From Oscillospiraceae bacterium (GTDB taxonomy: Bacteria; Bacillota; Clostridia; Oscillospirales; Oscillospiraceae): DNA of 64,000 nucleotides. The translations under genes and the position numbers were made by a program. Positions within the stretch are counted from its first letter, which is position 1, and the number at the start of each line of letters is the position of its first letter. The stretch spans positions 1-64,000 of the forward strand of contig WRAK01000002.1 of NCBI GenBank assembly GCA_009780235.1, given 5' to 3'. Below the pieces are notes generated by a model. That model did no database searches. It was not told where the DNA came from and saw only the letters and a list, made by a program, of their open reading frames with translations. Below, piece by piece: positions 43,771 to 51,955 of the stretch.

Positions 43771-46497
43771 ATGTTTAATGCGCCTACAGCTGTTTTGCGA
43801 ATTGACAATCAGATTCTAACTATCGACAAGGTTATCTGTGATAGCATTGATAAATTTGATGCTTCAGAAAGAGGTTTTCTTTCTCAAACTATTTTGGCGC
43901 AGTTAAGAAACTTCGTTGAGCACGTCATGCTCAAGATTTATGCTAACGGTCAGGATATAGAAAACTCATACCAAAATATCTGCAGCTCAATTGAGCATAT
44001 AAAAACAAGGGGCAACTTGAAATTTCTACGTCGATTTCATGATTTTCTGCAAATTGTAGCATCACACTACACCCTTGAGGAGGAAAACTCCGAGAGGTTG
44101 ATGTTAAAATATTACGAGTATCTTTTGAGAATCAAGAGCTTCCTTAAATCTAGTTATTCTTTAGATGTGCTTGAGAATCTTGATAACTTTCCGATTAATA
44201 CAGACACCAACCTAAAAGAATACTACGAGAAAATTGCAGCACAAATAGATGCAAAAAGAGCGCAGGGGGCGCACTCGGAGCACAATGATAGGTTCTATAT
44301 TAAAAAAGTAAAGCCATTCTTCGTAAATCAGAAAATATACTATGAAGTTACTTTTGTCCCCGCAAACAATAAGGCAAGTAAATTTGACAGGATTATCGCT
44401 TTTACAGATCTAGAGGTTTCAAAATATTATGCCGCAAAATTGTATCTTGCGGATGATAGTATACAAATTCTCCAAGAAACAATGCCGATACATATTATCG
44501 TGGATTGGGAGACATCTATTCGGCCTTGTGAAATCGATAACTTTTCCAGAATATTAGGTAAACGCTTAAATACAAACACTCGCTCTGCTGAATATTCCAG
44601 TCTAATGCGGTTCTTAACCCAAACAGGGTTTACACTAGTCGAAATAATGGATTTTTCAGATGACCACTATCAGCGTATTAAGGATCATATTTTATCAACG
44701 ACAAAGGCCTCACACTTCTTTGATGTCTTAGATAAAAGCCGCCATATCATAAGAAATAATTCTCCGGGCAGTAGTGTATTGAGGTACCTACTCTACCATC
44801 TCAACAATAATATAATTAAGGCACAACGTGACGAAAGCAATCGCTACTTGTCAGAACTTTATTTAAGCAATGGCTGCATCCCGTTTGATAAAATGCCGTT
44901 TAATACTTCATTAAGAGGACACAACCCGAGACTGTCTAATTTATTTGAGTGTATTGATGCGACCGACCGAAGGCATGAGCTTTTTGCGCGGTTTATTAGA
45001 AATAATACTGAGTTAAAGGGGCAACTCTACACATCGAAGAAGGACATTGCTGGATTTGAGGATATTGATGCGCTTATTCAGACATATAATCGCAGACTTT
45101 GGTCTGGGCATGCTGGCCGCAGGCTAGAAGTTCGCAATGATCATGTCTATATTCGTGAGTATGAGGATGATACTATCTTTATTGTTGAAAAACTCAAAGA
45201 GTTGACTATCAAAGGCGTCACAAATTATTCTAACTCGGTTATTTCATGGCTCAAATCGAACGATCACAAGATGGACTGTGAAGAGAAGAAGCAAGCCCTA
45301 ATCCAGATGTTTGAAGATTCAACAGTTGTGCTAATATATGGTTCTGCTGGTACTGGCAAGTCAACGCTGATTAACCATATATCCCATTTCTTTTCCGATA
45401 AGAGTAAGCTGTATCTAGCAAATACCAACCCAGCAGTTGATAACCTTAAAAGAAGAGTGGACGCAGCTGATGGTAGTTTCTCAACAATAAAAAAGTTCTT
45501 GATGAGTAAACGTACCCCTACTGAATACGACTTGTTAATAGTTGATGAGTGCAGTACTGTGAGCAATCGAGACATGAGGGCTATTTTAGAAAAAGCCACT
45601 TTTGGACTTTTAATATTGGTTGGTGACATATATCAAATAGAATCAATTCGGTTTGGGAATTGGTTTAATGCCGCACAAAACTTTGTTCCGAAAACTTCTG
45701 TATCTGAACTGACTACTCCATATAGAAGCAAAAATAAGGCACTACTTGAACTGTGGAACAGAGTACGTTGCATGGACGAGGCGATTCTTGAGCTTATTAC
45801 AAAGCAAGGTTATTCCGCTACACTAGATGCGTCGATTTTTGAACCGGCGGAAGAGGACGAGATAATCCTTTGTCTTAATTACGATGGGCTATATGGAATA
45901 AACAATATCAACCGCTTTTTACAGCAAAGTAACCCGAGTACACCTGTATACTGGGGAGTCCAAGATTATAAAGTTAACGACCCCATACTGTTTAATGAGT
46001 CAGAGCGGTTTACTCCTCTGATTTATAATAATATGAAAGGGCGAATTGTTGCAGTTAAGGCTTTCGAGAAGGAGATTCAATTCGATATAGAGTTGGATAA
46101 AGCGATAAATGGAATGGATGCACGTGGTTATGATTTTGAACTACTTGAGGATGTTTCGCCAACTGGAAATTCGATAATTCGTTTTTTCGTAAATAAAAAC
46201 AAAAGCACAGACGAAGACGATGACATGTCTGCCTCTGATGTAGTGCCTTTTCAAGTGGCCTATGCCGTATCTATTCACAAGGCCCAAGGATTAGAATACA
46301 GTTCTGTAAAAATCGTTATTACTGACGAGATTGATGAGCTAATTACACACAATATCTTCTATACGGCCATTACCCGTGCAAGAGAGAAACTAAAAATATA
46401 CTGGACGCCCGAAGTTGAGAAAAAAGTATTGAGCAGTATTAAGCCTAAAGCCAATGGTAAAGATGTAGCTCTGCTGAACGCCAGCCTTAAGGCATGA
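43771..46497 (+). CDS. Large SF1 helicase with HEPN-like N-terminal motif (candidate defence protein)
   Basis: 908 residues, clearly AT-rich. The C-terminal part is an SF1 (RecD/Pif1-like) helicase: Walker A GSAGTGKST (524-532), Walker B VDE (591-593), motif III VGDIYQIES (617 on), PYR (650-652), HKAQGLEYSSV (836 on) and motif VI TAITRARE (865-872). The first 500 residues have no familiar domain except near the start. There DASERGFLSQTILAQLR (30-46) runs into RNFVEH (46-51), a perfect RNxxxH, the catalytic RX4-6H motif of HEPN ribonucleases, in a predicted helix. The GGGAGGG at the start fits the ATG at 43771. It stands alone beside tRNA-Ser, with no linked partner. A single-protein anti-phage HEPN-helicase is my best reading; the HEPN part rests on one motif. 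Confidence 0.8.
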   Translation: MFNAPTAVLRIDNQILTIDKVICDSIDKFDASERGFLSQTILAQLRNFVEHVMLKIYANGQDIENSYQNICSSIEHIKTRGNLKFLRRFHDFLQIVASHYTLEEENSERLMLKYYEYLLRIKSFLKSSYSLDVLENLDNFPINTDTNLKEYYEKIAAQIDAKRAQGAHSEHNDRFYIKKVKPFFVNQKIYYEVTFVPANNKASKFDRIIAFTDLEVSKYYAAKLYLADDSIQILQETMPIHIIVDWETSIRPCEIDNFSRILGKRLNTNTRSAEYSSLMRFLTQTGFTLVEIMDFSDDHYQRIKDHILSTTKASHFFDVLDKSRHIIRNNSPGSSVLRYLLYHLNNNIIKAQRDESNRYLSELYLSNGCIPFDKMPFNTSLRGHNPRLSNLFECIDATDRRHELFARFIRNNTELKGQLYTSKKDIAGFEDIDALIQTYNRRLWSGHAGRRLEVRNDHVYIREYEDDTIFIVEKLKELTIKGVTNYSNSVISWLKSNDHKMDCEEKKQALIQMFEDSTVVLIYGSAGTGKSTLINHISHFFSDKSKLYLANTNPAVDNLKRRVDAADGSFSTIKKFLMSKRTPTEYDLLIVDECSTVSNRDMRAILEKATFGLLILVGDIYQIESIRFGNWFNAAQNFVPKTSVSELTTPYRSKNKALLELWNRVRCMDEAILELITKQGYSATLDASIFEPAEEDEIILCLNYDGLYGINNINRFLQQSNPSTPVYWGVQDYKVNDPILFNESERFTPLIYNNMKGRIVAVKAFEKEIQFDIELDKAINGMDARGYDFELLEDVSPTGNSIIRFFVNKNKSTDEDDDMSASDVVPFQVAYAVSIHKAQGLEYSSVKIVITDEIDELITHNIFYTAITRAREKLKIYWTPEVEKKVLSSIKPKANGKDVALLNASLKA

Positions 46498-46574
46498 TAC
46501 ACACTTACTGCCCAGATTTACACACCCAACAGATGGCAGCACACGTCTATTTCCAACGTGGGGTCATTAGACAA

Positions 46575-46609
46575 GTTCCCCACAGGGCAAGCCCCGTGGG
46601 GAACCCTTT
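46575..46609. terminator. Terminator after the helicase gene
   Basis: gttccccacagggc pairs with gccccgtggggaac (one mismatch) and is followed by cctttttat. Confidence 0.75.
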
Positions 46610-46862
46610 TTATCTACATAGCGGGCATAGACGGAACTAAACTGCCCTAAGACTTTGCCGATGGCGGCAAGTTCCGCATTAACGCAACGAATCATTTGCG
46701 GGAAAATCACCAAGCGATTCAATTTAGAATCTCCGCCGCTTGTTCTTGCTCCATTGGAAATGATGGACTTTAGCTTGTCGGTGTGGTACAATTCTTTTGT
46801 CTGTTGCCTGACCTTTCGGCGGGTGATGTTGAAATTTTATGAAAAGAAAAGGAGATACGTTC
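46610..46862. other. Possible gene remnant
   Basis: The minus strand is open from 46791 to 46567 (74 codons). The peptide looks coding-like in its middle (LNRLVIFPQMIRCVNAELAA, IGKVLGQFSSVYARYVDKKG), but it has no ribosome binding site and its last residues come from the terminator hairpin. I read it as a remnant of an unidentified gene, possibly left at the border of the acquired segment. Confidence 0.35.
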
Positions 46863-47180
46863 ATGTTAATTGTTACAACCCCTATTTTAGAAGGCAAGAA
46901 GATTATTGCGTATAAGGGGCCTGTGTTTGCGCAGGTTGCGGAAGGTGCGGGTTTGGGCCGCGGATTGCGGGCTGCGGGGCGTGCGTTTGTGAAAGGCCGC
47001 TCGCCGAGCCATGAGGAAATGGTTATCAAAACACGTGAAATTGCGATTCAAGAAATCGCGGAAGAAGCGAGAAAACTTGGTGCCAATGCTATCATTGACC
47101 TAAGTTTGGACTATGAGATGATGGGGCAAGATGCCGTTTTGATGTTCAAAGGTTCGGGAACGGCAGTAGTTGTGGAATAG
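46863..47180 (+). CDS. YbjQ family protein (DUF74)
   Basis: 105 residues. The opening MLIVTTPILEGKKIIAYKGP and the later EIAEEARKLGANAIIDLSLDYEMM are typical of the pentameric YbjQ/YdjQ fold, annotated as heavy-metal-binding but without a proven function. Family members often have a looser central loop, seen here as GRSPSHEEM. The ATG at 46863 has AAAAGGAG upstream. It is GC-rich like the core genome and marks the end of the AT-rich segment. Confidence 0.9.
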   Translation: MLIVTTPILEGKKIIAYKGPVFAQVAEGAGLGRGLRAAGRAFVKGRSPSHEEMVIKTREIAIQEIAEEARKLGANAIIDLSLDYEMMGQDAVLMFKGSGTAVVVE

Positions 47181-47263
47181 TTTCGTTTGGGGCATAAGGC
47201 GGGTGTGCTCATGACCGCTGAAGCCTTTGCTGCAGGCGGCGATTTAATCGCCGGATAAAAATC

Positions 47264-47296
47264 GAGGGGTCGGTTCTCTACAGAACCGACCCCTTT
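47264..47296. terminator. Bidirectional terminator
   Basis: gaggggtcggttct pairs with agaaccgacccctt around ctac, between the convergent YbjQ and histidine kinase genes. Confidence 0.75.
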
Positions 47297-47306
47297 GATA
47301 TTGTTT

Positions 47307-48716
47307 TTACCCAAACCAGACCCCAATGACAAACAAATCCCCCACAATTCCAATCTCAAATCGTCCGCCCATCAGTTCCACGAGGCTTTTCGCGATATAC
47401 AGCCCCAACCCGTTCCCCTCTGTCTGTCTTGCGCGGTCGCCGCGGATGAACTGTTCTGTCAGTGCGTCGCCGGAGAGGTCTATGGGGGATTGGGAGGTGT
47501 TTTTCAGCGTGAAACCGACCTTGCCTTCCCGGGCCGTGAGCTCGGCGAATACGCGGGTGCCTGTGAGGGTATATTTGGCGGCGTTGGAAAAGAGGTTCTC
47601 CAGCACACGCCAGAGATGGCGGCTGTCTGCGTGGGCGAATACCGGCTCGTCCGGCTCACGGAGCACCAGCGTGAGGCCGCGCTCGGCGAAGTCCTCGTCG
47701 AACTCCCCGGCGACTTGGCCGATGAGTTCTGTGAGATTGACTTCTGTCAGCGTGACGTTTACGTTGCCCGTGCCCGCCTTGGAGGCGTCCATGAGGTCGT
47801 CAATCAGCGTTTTGAGCCGTGCGGATTTTTTGTCGAGGACGGCGACGTACTCGGCGGCATCACCCTCCAGCGGCTGGGACTTGAGCAAATCCACGTAGTT
47901 GATGATGGATGTGAGCGGGGTGCGGATGTCGTGGGACACGCCTGTAATCAGTTCGCTTTTGAATTGCTCGGCGCGGACCTTTTCGGCGTTTGCCGCAGCG
48001 TGCCTGGCGGAGAGGCCGAGCAGGACGGCGGCGAAATAGGTCAGCCCCGCGAGGTTGATTGCGGAGAGGGCGAGGAAGAAATTAGAGAGGTCGTAAAACC
48101 AACGTGTGGTCATAAAGGGGTACATCGGATGCAGGCCCAGCGACAGATGGAAACGGAGCAGGGTTGCGACTTCGGGGATTAGGACGAAGAACACGATCAG
48201 ATTGCCGAGAAAAAGCAGGACGAAGAGTAGGCCCAACGGTTTCCAAACGGGGTATGCACGGAAAAAGCGTACCCAGTAAGACGTGCGCAGTAAATCCTTG
48301 TCCCGTATGCGGGCGGCGAGCTCTGTGATGAGTAAGATGACGGTCCCGTAAGCGAAGAGGGGCGGGAAAAAAGAAAAGATATCATCCCAATTTTCGTGGG
48401 CGGCGGAGATGAAAAACGGCACAAGGAAGCAGGTGAAAATCACAAGGACGGAAAAGTCGAGATTGCGCCACAGGCGGAAAATCGGCTCTTTTTTTGCCGG
48501 GCGTTTGGTCATCCAAACAGAGAGGAATAAAAGGCTGACGCATAGTGCCAAAAGCAAGCCGGAGAGCAGACCGTCGAAGCGGAGCCGGTCTCCGAAGAAG
48601 CGTGAAAACAAGACATTAAGCGTGTGACTTTCGGCCCGCAGGAAAGACACGGCTGCGAGATATCCGATGAAGAACAGGGCTGCTTTTGTCACGGGCGAAC
48701 AGAGGAGTTTACGCAT
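47307..48716 (-). CDS. Sensor histidine kinase (VanS-like)
   Basis: 469 residues. About six hydrophobic segments occupy the first 240 residues, more than a typical VanS. A HisKA domain carries the phosphorylated His in GVSHDIRTPLTSI, followed by an ATPase domain with NLFSNAAKYT (N box) and GNGLGLYIAKS (G box). It probably senses an envelope signal and phosphorylates the response regulator encoded just upstream, whose gene it overlaps by eight bases. The DUF or MASE-type sensory part is not assigned. Confidence 0.92.
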   Translation of the reverse strand: MRKLLCSPVTKAALFFIGYLAAVSFLRAESHTLNVLFSRFFGDRLRFDGLLSGLLLALCVSLLFLSVWMTKRPAKKEPIFRLWRNLDFSVLVIFTCFLVPFFISAAHENWDDIFSFFPPLFAYGTVILLITELAARIRDKDLLRTSYWVRFFRAYPVWKPLGLLFVLLFLGNLIVFFVLIPEVATLLRFHLSLGLHPMYPFMTTRWFYDLSNFFLALSAINLAGLTYFAAVLLGLSARHAAANAEKVRAEQFKSELITGVSHDIRTPLTSIINYVDLLKSQPLEGDAAEYVAVLDKKSARLKTLIDDLMDASKAGTGNVNVTLTEVNLTELIGQVAGEFDEDFAERGLTLVLREPDEPVFAHADSRHLWRVLENLFSNAAKYTLTGTRVFAELTAREGKVGFTLKNTSQSPIDLSGDALTEQFIRGDRARQTEGNGLGLYIAKSLVELMGGRFEIGIVGDLFVIGVWFG

Positions 48717-49419
48717 GTTTCACTACCTTATACCCCAGCCCATAGACCACCTTGAGGTAGCGGGGTTCTTTCGGGTTGATTTCGATTTTCTGCCGAATAT
48801 GCCGAATGTGGACAGAGACGATTTTAGAGACGTGAAAAGCCGGCTCGTCCCAGACGGCCTCATAAATTTGCGCGGAGGAGAACACACGGTCGAGGTTGGA
48901 GATGAGGAGCTTTAGGATGTTGTACTCCAAAGCGGTGAGCGTAACGTCTTCGCCCTCGATGCGGACGCGTTTTTTGTTGTCGTCCAGTACGAGGCCGCCT
49001 GTTTGGTAGACGCCTTGTTCGGGCGTAGTCCCCCCCTCATTCAGACCGCCCAACCGGGCATAGCGGCGCAGGGCGGCGCGGACACGGGCCATGAGTTCCA
49101 CGGGCTGAAAGGGCTTGGTGATATAGTCGTCCCCGCCCATGTTGAGACCGAGGATTTGGTCTGTCTCCTCACTTTTAGCGGACAGGAAGAGGATGGGGAC
49201 ATTGCTGATGTCCCGGATTTGCACGGCGGCGGCGATGCCGTCTAATTCGGGCATCATCACATCGAGCAGGATGAGGTGGACGGGGTCTTGCGCCACGCAT
49301 TTGACCGCTTCATGGCCGTTTGCGGCCTCAGCGACTTTGTAGCCCTCTTGCCGCAGGTAGATGGCGAGGGCGGCTCGGATGTCTGCGTCATCGTCGCAAA
49401 TTAAAATGGTATATTCCAC
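48709..49419 (-). CDS. OmpR/VanR-type response regulator
   Basis: 236 residues. The receiver domain (about 1-118) has the acidic pair DDD near residue 10, the phospho-acceptor Asp in LLDVMMPELDG and the Lys in YITKPFQPVEL. A winged-helix DNA-binding domain follows (LTALEYNILKLLISN, VSVHIRHIRQKIE). The YITKPFxPxELxARV block is close to VanR. The ATG at 49419 follows the carboxypeptidase gene by three bases. Confidence 0.94.
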   Translation of the reverse strand: MEYTILICDDDADIRAALAIYLRQEGYKVAEAANGHEAVKCVAQDPVHLILLDVMMPELDGIAAAVQIRDISNVPILFLSAKSEETDQILGLNMGGDDYITKPFQPVELMARVRAALRRYARLGGLNEGGTTPEQGVYQTGGLVLDDNKKRVRIEGEDVTLTALEYNILKLLISNLDRVFSSAQIYEAVWDEPAFHVSKIVSVHIRHIRQKIEINPKEPRYLKVVYGLGYKVVKHA

Positions 49420-49422
49420 GCG

Positions 49423-50328
49423 TTACCTCCATGCGGTCACGATATAGCCTCCCGTATTTGCGGTGGAGACCTTGAAGCTCAAGTCTTCCGGCACGAATAT
49501 CATACCATGTTCGGGGCGTTGGTACAAGACATAGTAGTGTCTGCCGTCCAGCGTAAGCTCAAGGCCGCCGCTTGTTTGCAGGAATTGGATATATTCTTCG
49601 AGAACCATGTCGTGCGTGGACATGTACCATGCGTGTACCCGCCCGACGTAGCGGAAGTGCCACGGTTCGTAGGCCACGCCCGTGATGTCCTGTTTGTCGT
49701 GGGGGTAGCGGCGGATGAGCCCGAAGCGGGGGGCGTTTTCTGCGAGCCAGCGGGCTTCGTCCGAGCCTGTCATGCTGATGAGGTCATCTGTGCTCAGGAT
49801 ATCGGCGGCGAGGCCCAGTTGGTGCTCGCTGTGGCCGGGCGGCATGACGAAAGAGCGGTCGGCGGCGTTTTCGTAGAGTTGCCGCTGTTCTGCGTCACTA
49901 CGGAAGCCGCTGGCGATGAAGAGGTTATGGATGCCTGCACGCTCGGCGGCTGCGAAGAGGTCTGTGATGGCCTGTTTGGCGGTTTCATGGAGCGTGACAT
50001 CTACCGTGCTGACAGGGAGGGCGGGCCAGACGGTTGTCAGGCGTGTGCCGCCGACCCCGGTGCTGATGGGACGGTCTCGGTTGACGAGCTTGAGGTATTG
50101 CGTGTCCGTGAGGTCTGCGGTGCGGGCTTGGGCGGTGAAGTGCGGGAAATCCGTGTGCGGTGTGACGCCGCTGTTGCTGTCAGAGGAGAGGGGCGGCCAA
50201 GTGAGAAAAGGGCCGGTCTCGCTGTTGGGGGAAAGGAATGACCAGGCGAGGAAAGCTCCGAGCAGGAGCACGACGAGGGCGAGCAGTTTCGGCCAATAGC
50301 GTTTTGGCTTTCTTCGAGTGTGTGTCAT
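49423..50328 (-). CDS. D-alanyl-D-alanine carboxypeptidase, VanY family
   Basis: 301 residues with one N-terminal membrane anchor (about 11-32) and an extracytoplasmic M15B peptidase domain. The zinc ligands appear in PGHSEHQLGLAADI and EPWHFRY. It removes the terminal D-Ala from peptidoglycan precursors, which in VanY proteins lowers glycopeptide binding sites. The ATG at 50328 has GGAGG upstream; the long open frame above it is intergenic repeat. It is first in a VanY-VanR-VanS order. No vanH, vanA/G or vanX gene is present, so resistance cannot be claimed; wall remodelling is equally likely. Confidence 0.9.
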   Translation of the reverse strand: MTHTRRKPKRYWPKLLALVVLLLGAFLAWSFLSPNSETGPFLTWPPLSSDSNSGVTPHTDFPHFTAQARTADLTDTQYLKLVNRDRPISTGVGGTRLTTVWPALPVSTVDVTLHETAKQAITDLFAAAERAGIHNLFIASGFRSDAEQRQLYENAADRSFVMPPGHSEHQLGLAADILSTDDLISMTGSDEARWLAENAPRFGLIRRYPHDKQDITGVAYEPWHFRYVGRVHAWYMSTHDMVLEEYIQFLQTSGGLELTLDGRHYYVLYQRPEHGMIFVPEDLSFKVSTANTGGYIVTAWR

Positions 50329-50826
50329 GATTGCATCCTCCGTGTTTGTTGGGATGCTTCGTAGTGTAGCGAAGGAAATCGTAGTTGGGGGGGAGGAAAG
50401 GTTAAGATTTTTCGTAGGGGGGTGTAGGGACGGGGGTTTGCCTCCGCCCGTGGGGGTGTGTTTTGGTGGGCGTTTGTAGGGCGGCCGTCCTCGGTCGCCC
50501 GTGTGTTTGTTTTTGTTCTTACGTTGAACTTGTCTGCCGGAAGCGGTATTTTTGCACGGGCAAAAGTACCCAAAAACCGCTAAAGAGAAACCAAGGTTTC
50601 TCTTTAGGATCTCATCGTTTGACTTTTCGTTTGTGGCATATTCAGCTCGGTATTTTCCGGTTCGTCCGCCGGAGGGGGCGTTGGTGGTGAAAGGGTTCTT
50701 GCCTGCAGGTAAGCAGGAGCTTGGAGGGTTTTCGCTTTTATAGTGATATAGGAATAAAGGAAACGGATCCAATAGGCTTGCCGCCTATAGAAAACAGGGG
50801 TGACCGCGCGGGGCCGCCCCTGTATA
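50329..50826. other. 498-bp intergenic region made of repeats
   Basis: No gene is evident. It contains half repeats near 50416 (gtaggggggtgtagggacgg) and 50476 (gtagggcggccgtcctcggt), the two-hairpin composite (50533-50608) and a half repeat ending 50825 (ggggccgcccctgta). Confidence 0.6.
50533..50608. repeat. Composite two-hairpin repeat, second copy
   Basis: ctgccggaagcgg, then tatttttgcacgggcaaaagta, cccaaaaac and the hairpin ctaaagagaaacc/ggtttctctttag. The hairpin sequences differ from those at 37757-37845, but the arrangement and flanks are the same. Confidence 0.6.
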
Positions 50827-51672
50827 TTACTTCTCAATCACAAACACGACCATCGACACAAACATTTCCTTCACCACCGGCAAGCGTGCGAACAGTTTCA
50901 GCGGCCGCCTGAGCGGAACTTCTCTGTAATAGACAGGCTTTAGCCCCGTGGTTTTGAGAATTTTCTTGAACCGCCGAATTGTCATTTTGTTGATATATGA
51001 AAAATACGCCGTTCCGTCCGCCCGTTCGGAGGTGCGGAAATGGATGCGGTCTTGGGCGTCGGGGCGGTCTTTGACGGCGTCTTTGTAGAGTTCGATGAGC
51101 GTTTTTTCGCTGAAGAAGAGGTGAATCCAAGGCATACCCAGCGCATCGCTGAGGTGTGCGCCGTAGGGGTGGTAGTAGGGGGGAAAGTTGACGAATAGCC
51201 TGCCGCCTTTTTTCAGGACGCGCAGACATTCCGCGAGCACACGCTCCGGCTCGTCTACGTGTTCCATGGCGTCGTTCATGATGATGGTGTCTATGCTATT
51301 ATCCTCAAAGGGGAGGGCGGCGGCATCGGCTTGGATGAAAGTGAATTTGTCGGTGAGACCCAGTTTTGCGGCGAGGGACTCGGCCTCTGCGCGGAAGCTC
51401 TCAAGCAGCTCCACGCCGTAGATTTTCTCCACGCCGAGCTTGGCGTAATAGAGCGTTTTGCCCGCCGCAGCGCAGCCGATGTCTACGACGGTTTTGCCCT
51501 CGAACATGCTTTTGGCATCGGTGAAGTCCAGATAGAATTGGATTGTCTTCTCGCCCCGTTCGTATTGCCATTGGGCGAAGGGCATGGAGCCGTCGGTGGC
51601 CTCATTCCACGGGTGCGGCGGGATGCGGAATTTGGCGTTTATGGCGCGGCATAGTTTCACTTTGCGTGTCAT
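50827..51672 (-). CDS. Class I SAM-dependent methyltransferase
   Basis: 281 residues. The SAM-binding motif I is VVDIGCAAAGKT, the acidic ribose contact lies in GVELLESF, and the post-motif is DTIIMNDAMEHVDEPE. The C terminus (ARLPVVKEMFVSMVVFVIEK) is partly hydrophobic and resembles UbiE/Coq5-like or sugar-lipid methyltransferases found with glycan genes. The ATG at 51672 has GAGGGAG upstream. The substrate is unknown. Confidence 0.85.
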   Translation of the reverse strand: MTRKVKLCRAINAKFRIPPHPWNEATDGSMPFAQWQYERGEKTIQFYLDFTDAKSMFEGKTVVDIGCAAAGKTLYYAKLGVEKIYGVELLESFRAEAESLAAKLGLTDKFTFIQADAAALPFEDNSIDTIIMNDAMEHVDEPERVLAECLRVLKKGGRLFVNFPPYYHPYGAHLSDALGMPWIHLFFSEKTLIELYKDAVKDRPDAQDRIHFRTSERADGTAYFSYINKMTIRRFKKILKTTGLKPVYYREVPLRRPLKLFARLPVVKEMFVSMVVFVIEK

Positions 51673-51748
51673 GGCGGTCTCCCTCGGGTGCCTTCAAACC
51701 CGGCCTGTTTTTAGACAGCGGGAAAACGCACCGAAGATTTTCTTGTTC

Positions 51749-51776
51749 CCCCCGCCGTAGGCGGGGGGAACAAATC
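51749..51776. terminator. GC-rich hairpin near the methyltransferase start
   Basis: ttgttccccccgcc pairs with ggcggggggaacaa around gta. A related hairpin (gttcttctcc/gggagaagaac) lies at 17251-17290. It may be a terminator or another repeat. Confidence 0.45.
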
Positions 51777-51877
51777 TAAATCAGCGCAATTTACCCGCAA
51801 CCCTGTTTTTAGAGATAGTATCACAGAAAAGAAGGTGCGTCAATGTTGGATTTATGCAGATTTTTTGGCGAAAAAAG

Positions 51878-51906
51878 TTGAAAAAACTTTCTGTATGTGG
51901 TAAAAT
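51878..51906 (+). promoter_or_regulatory. Promoter of the first RCC1/SLH gene
   Basis: TTGAAA (51878-51883), 17-bp spacer, TAAAAT (51901-51906). The paralogue at 54292 has the same type of promoter. Confidence 0.65.
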
Positions 51907-51955
51907 ATAATACACTTACAGACGCTGCGGCGTTAAAAATGAAAGGGGACGGATT

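Noticed and set aside
43187..46600. Integrated element using tRNA-Ser as attachment site
   Set aside because: No integrase gene and no direct repeat of the tRNA 3' end is visible on the far side of the AT-rich segment, so the location alone is not enough.
49423..50772. A longer VanY frame beginning near 50772
   Set aside because: The added 148 codons translate intergenic repeats; the ATG at 50328 has GGAGG and begins a normal membrane anchor.
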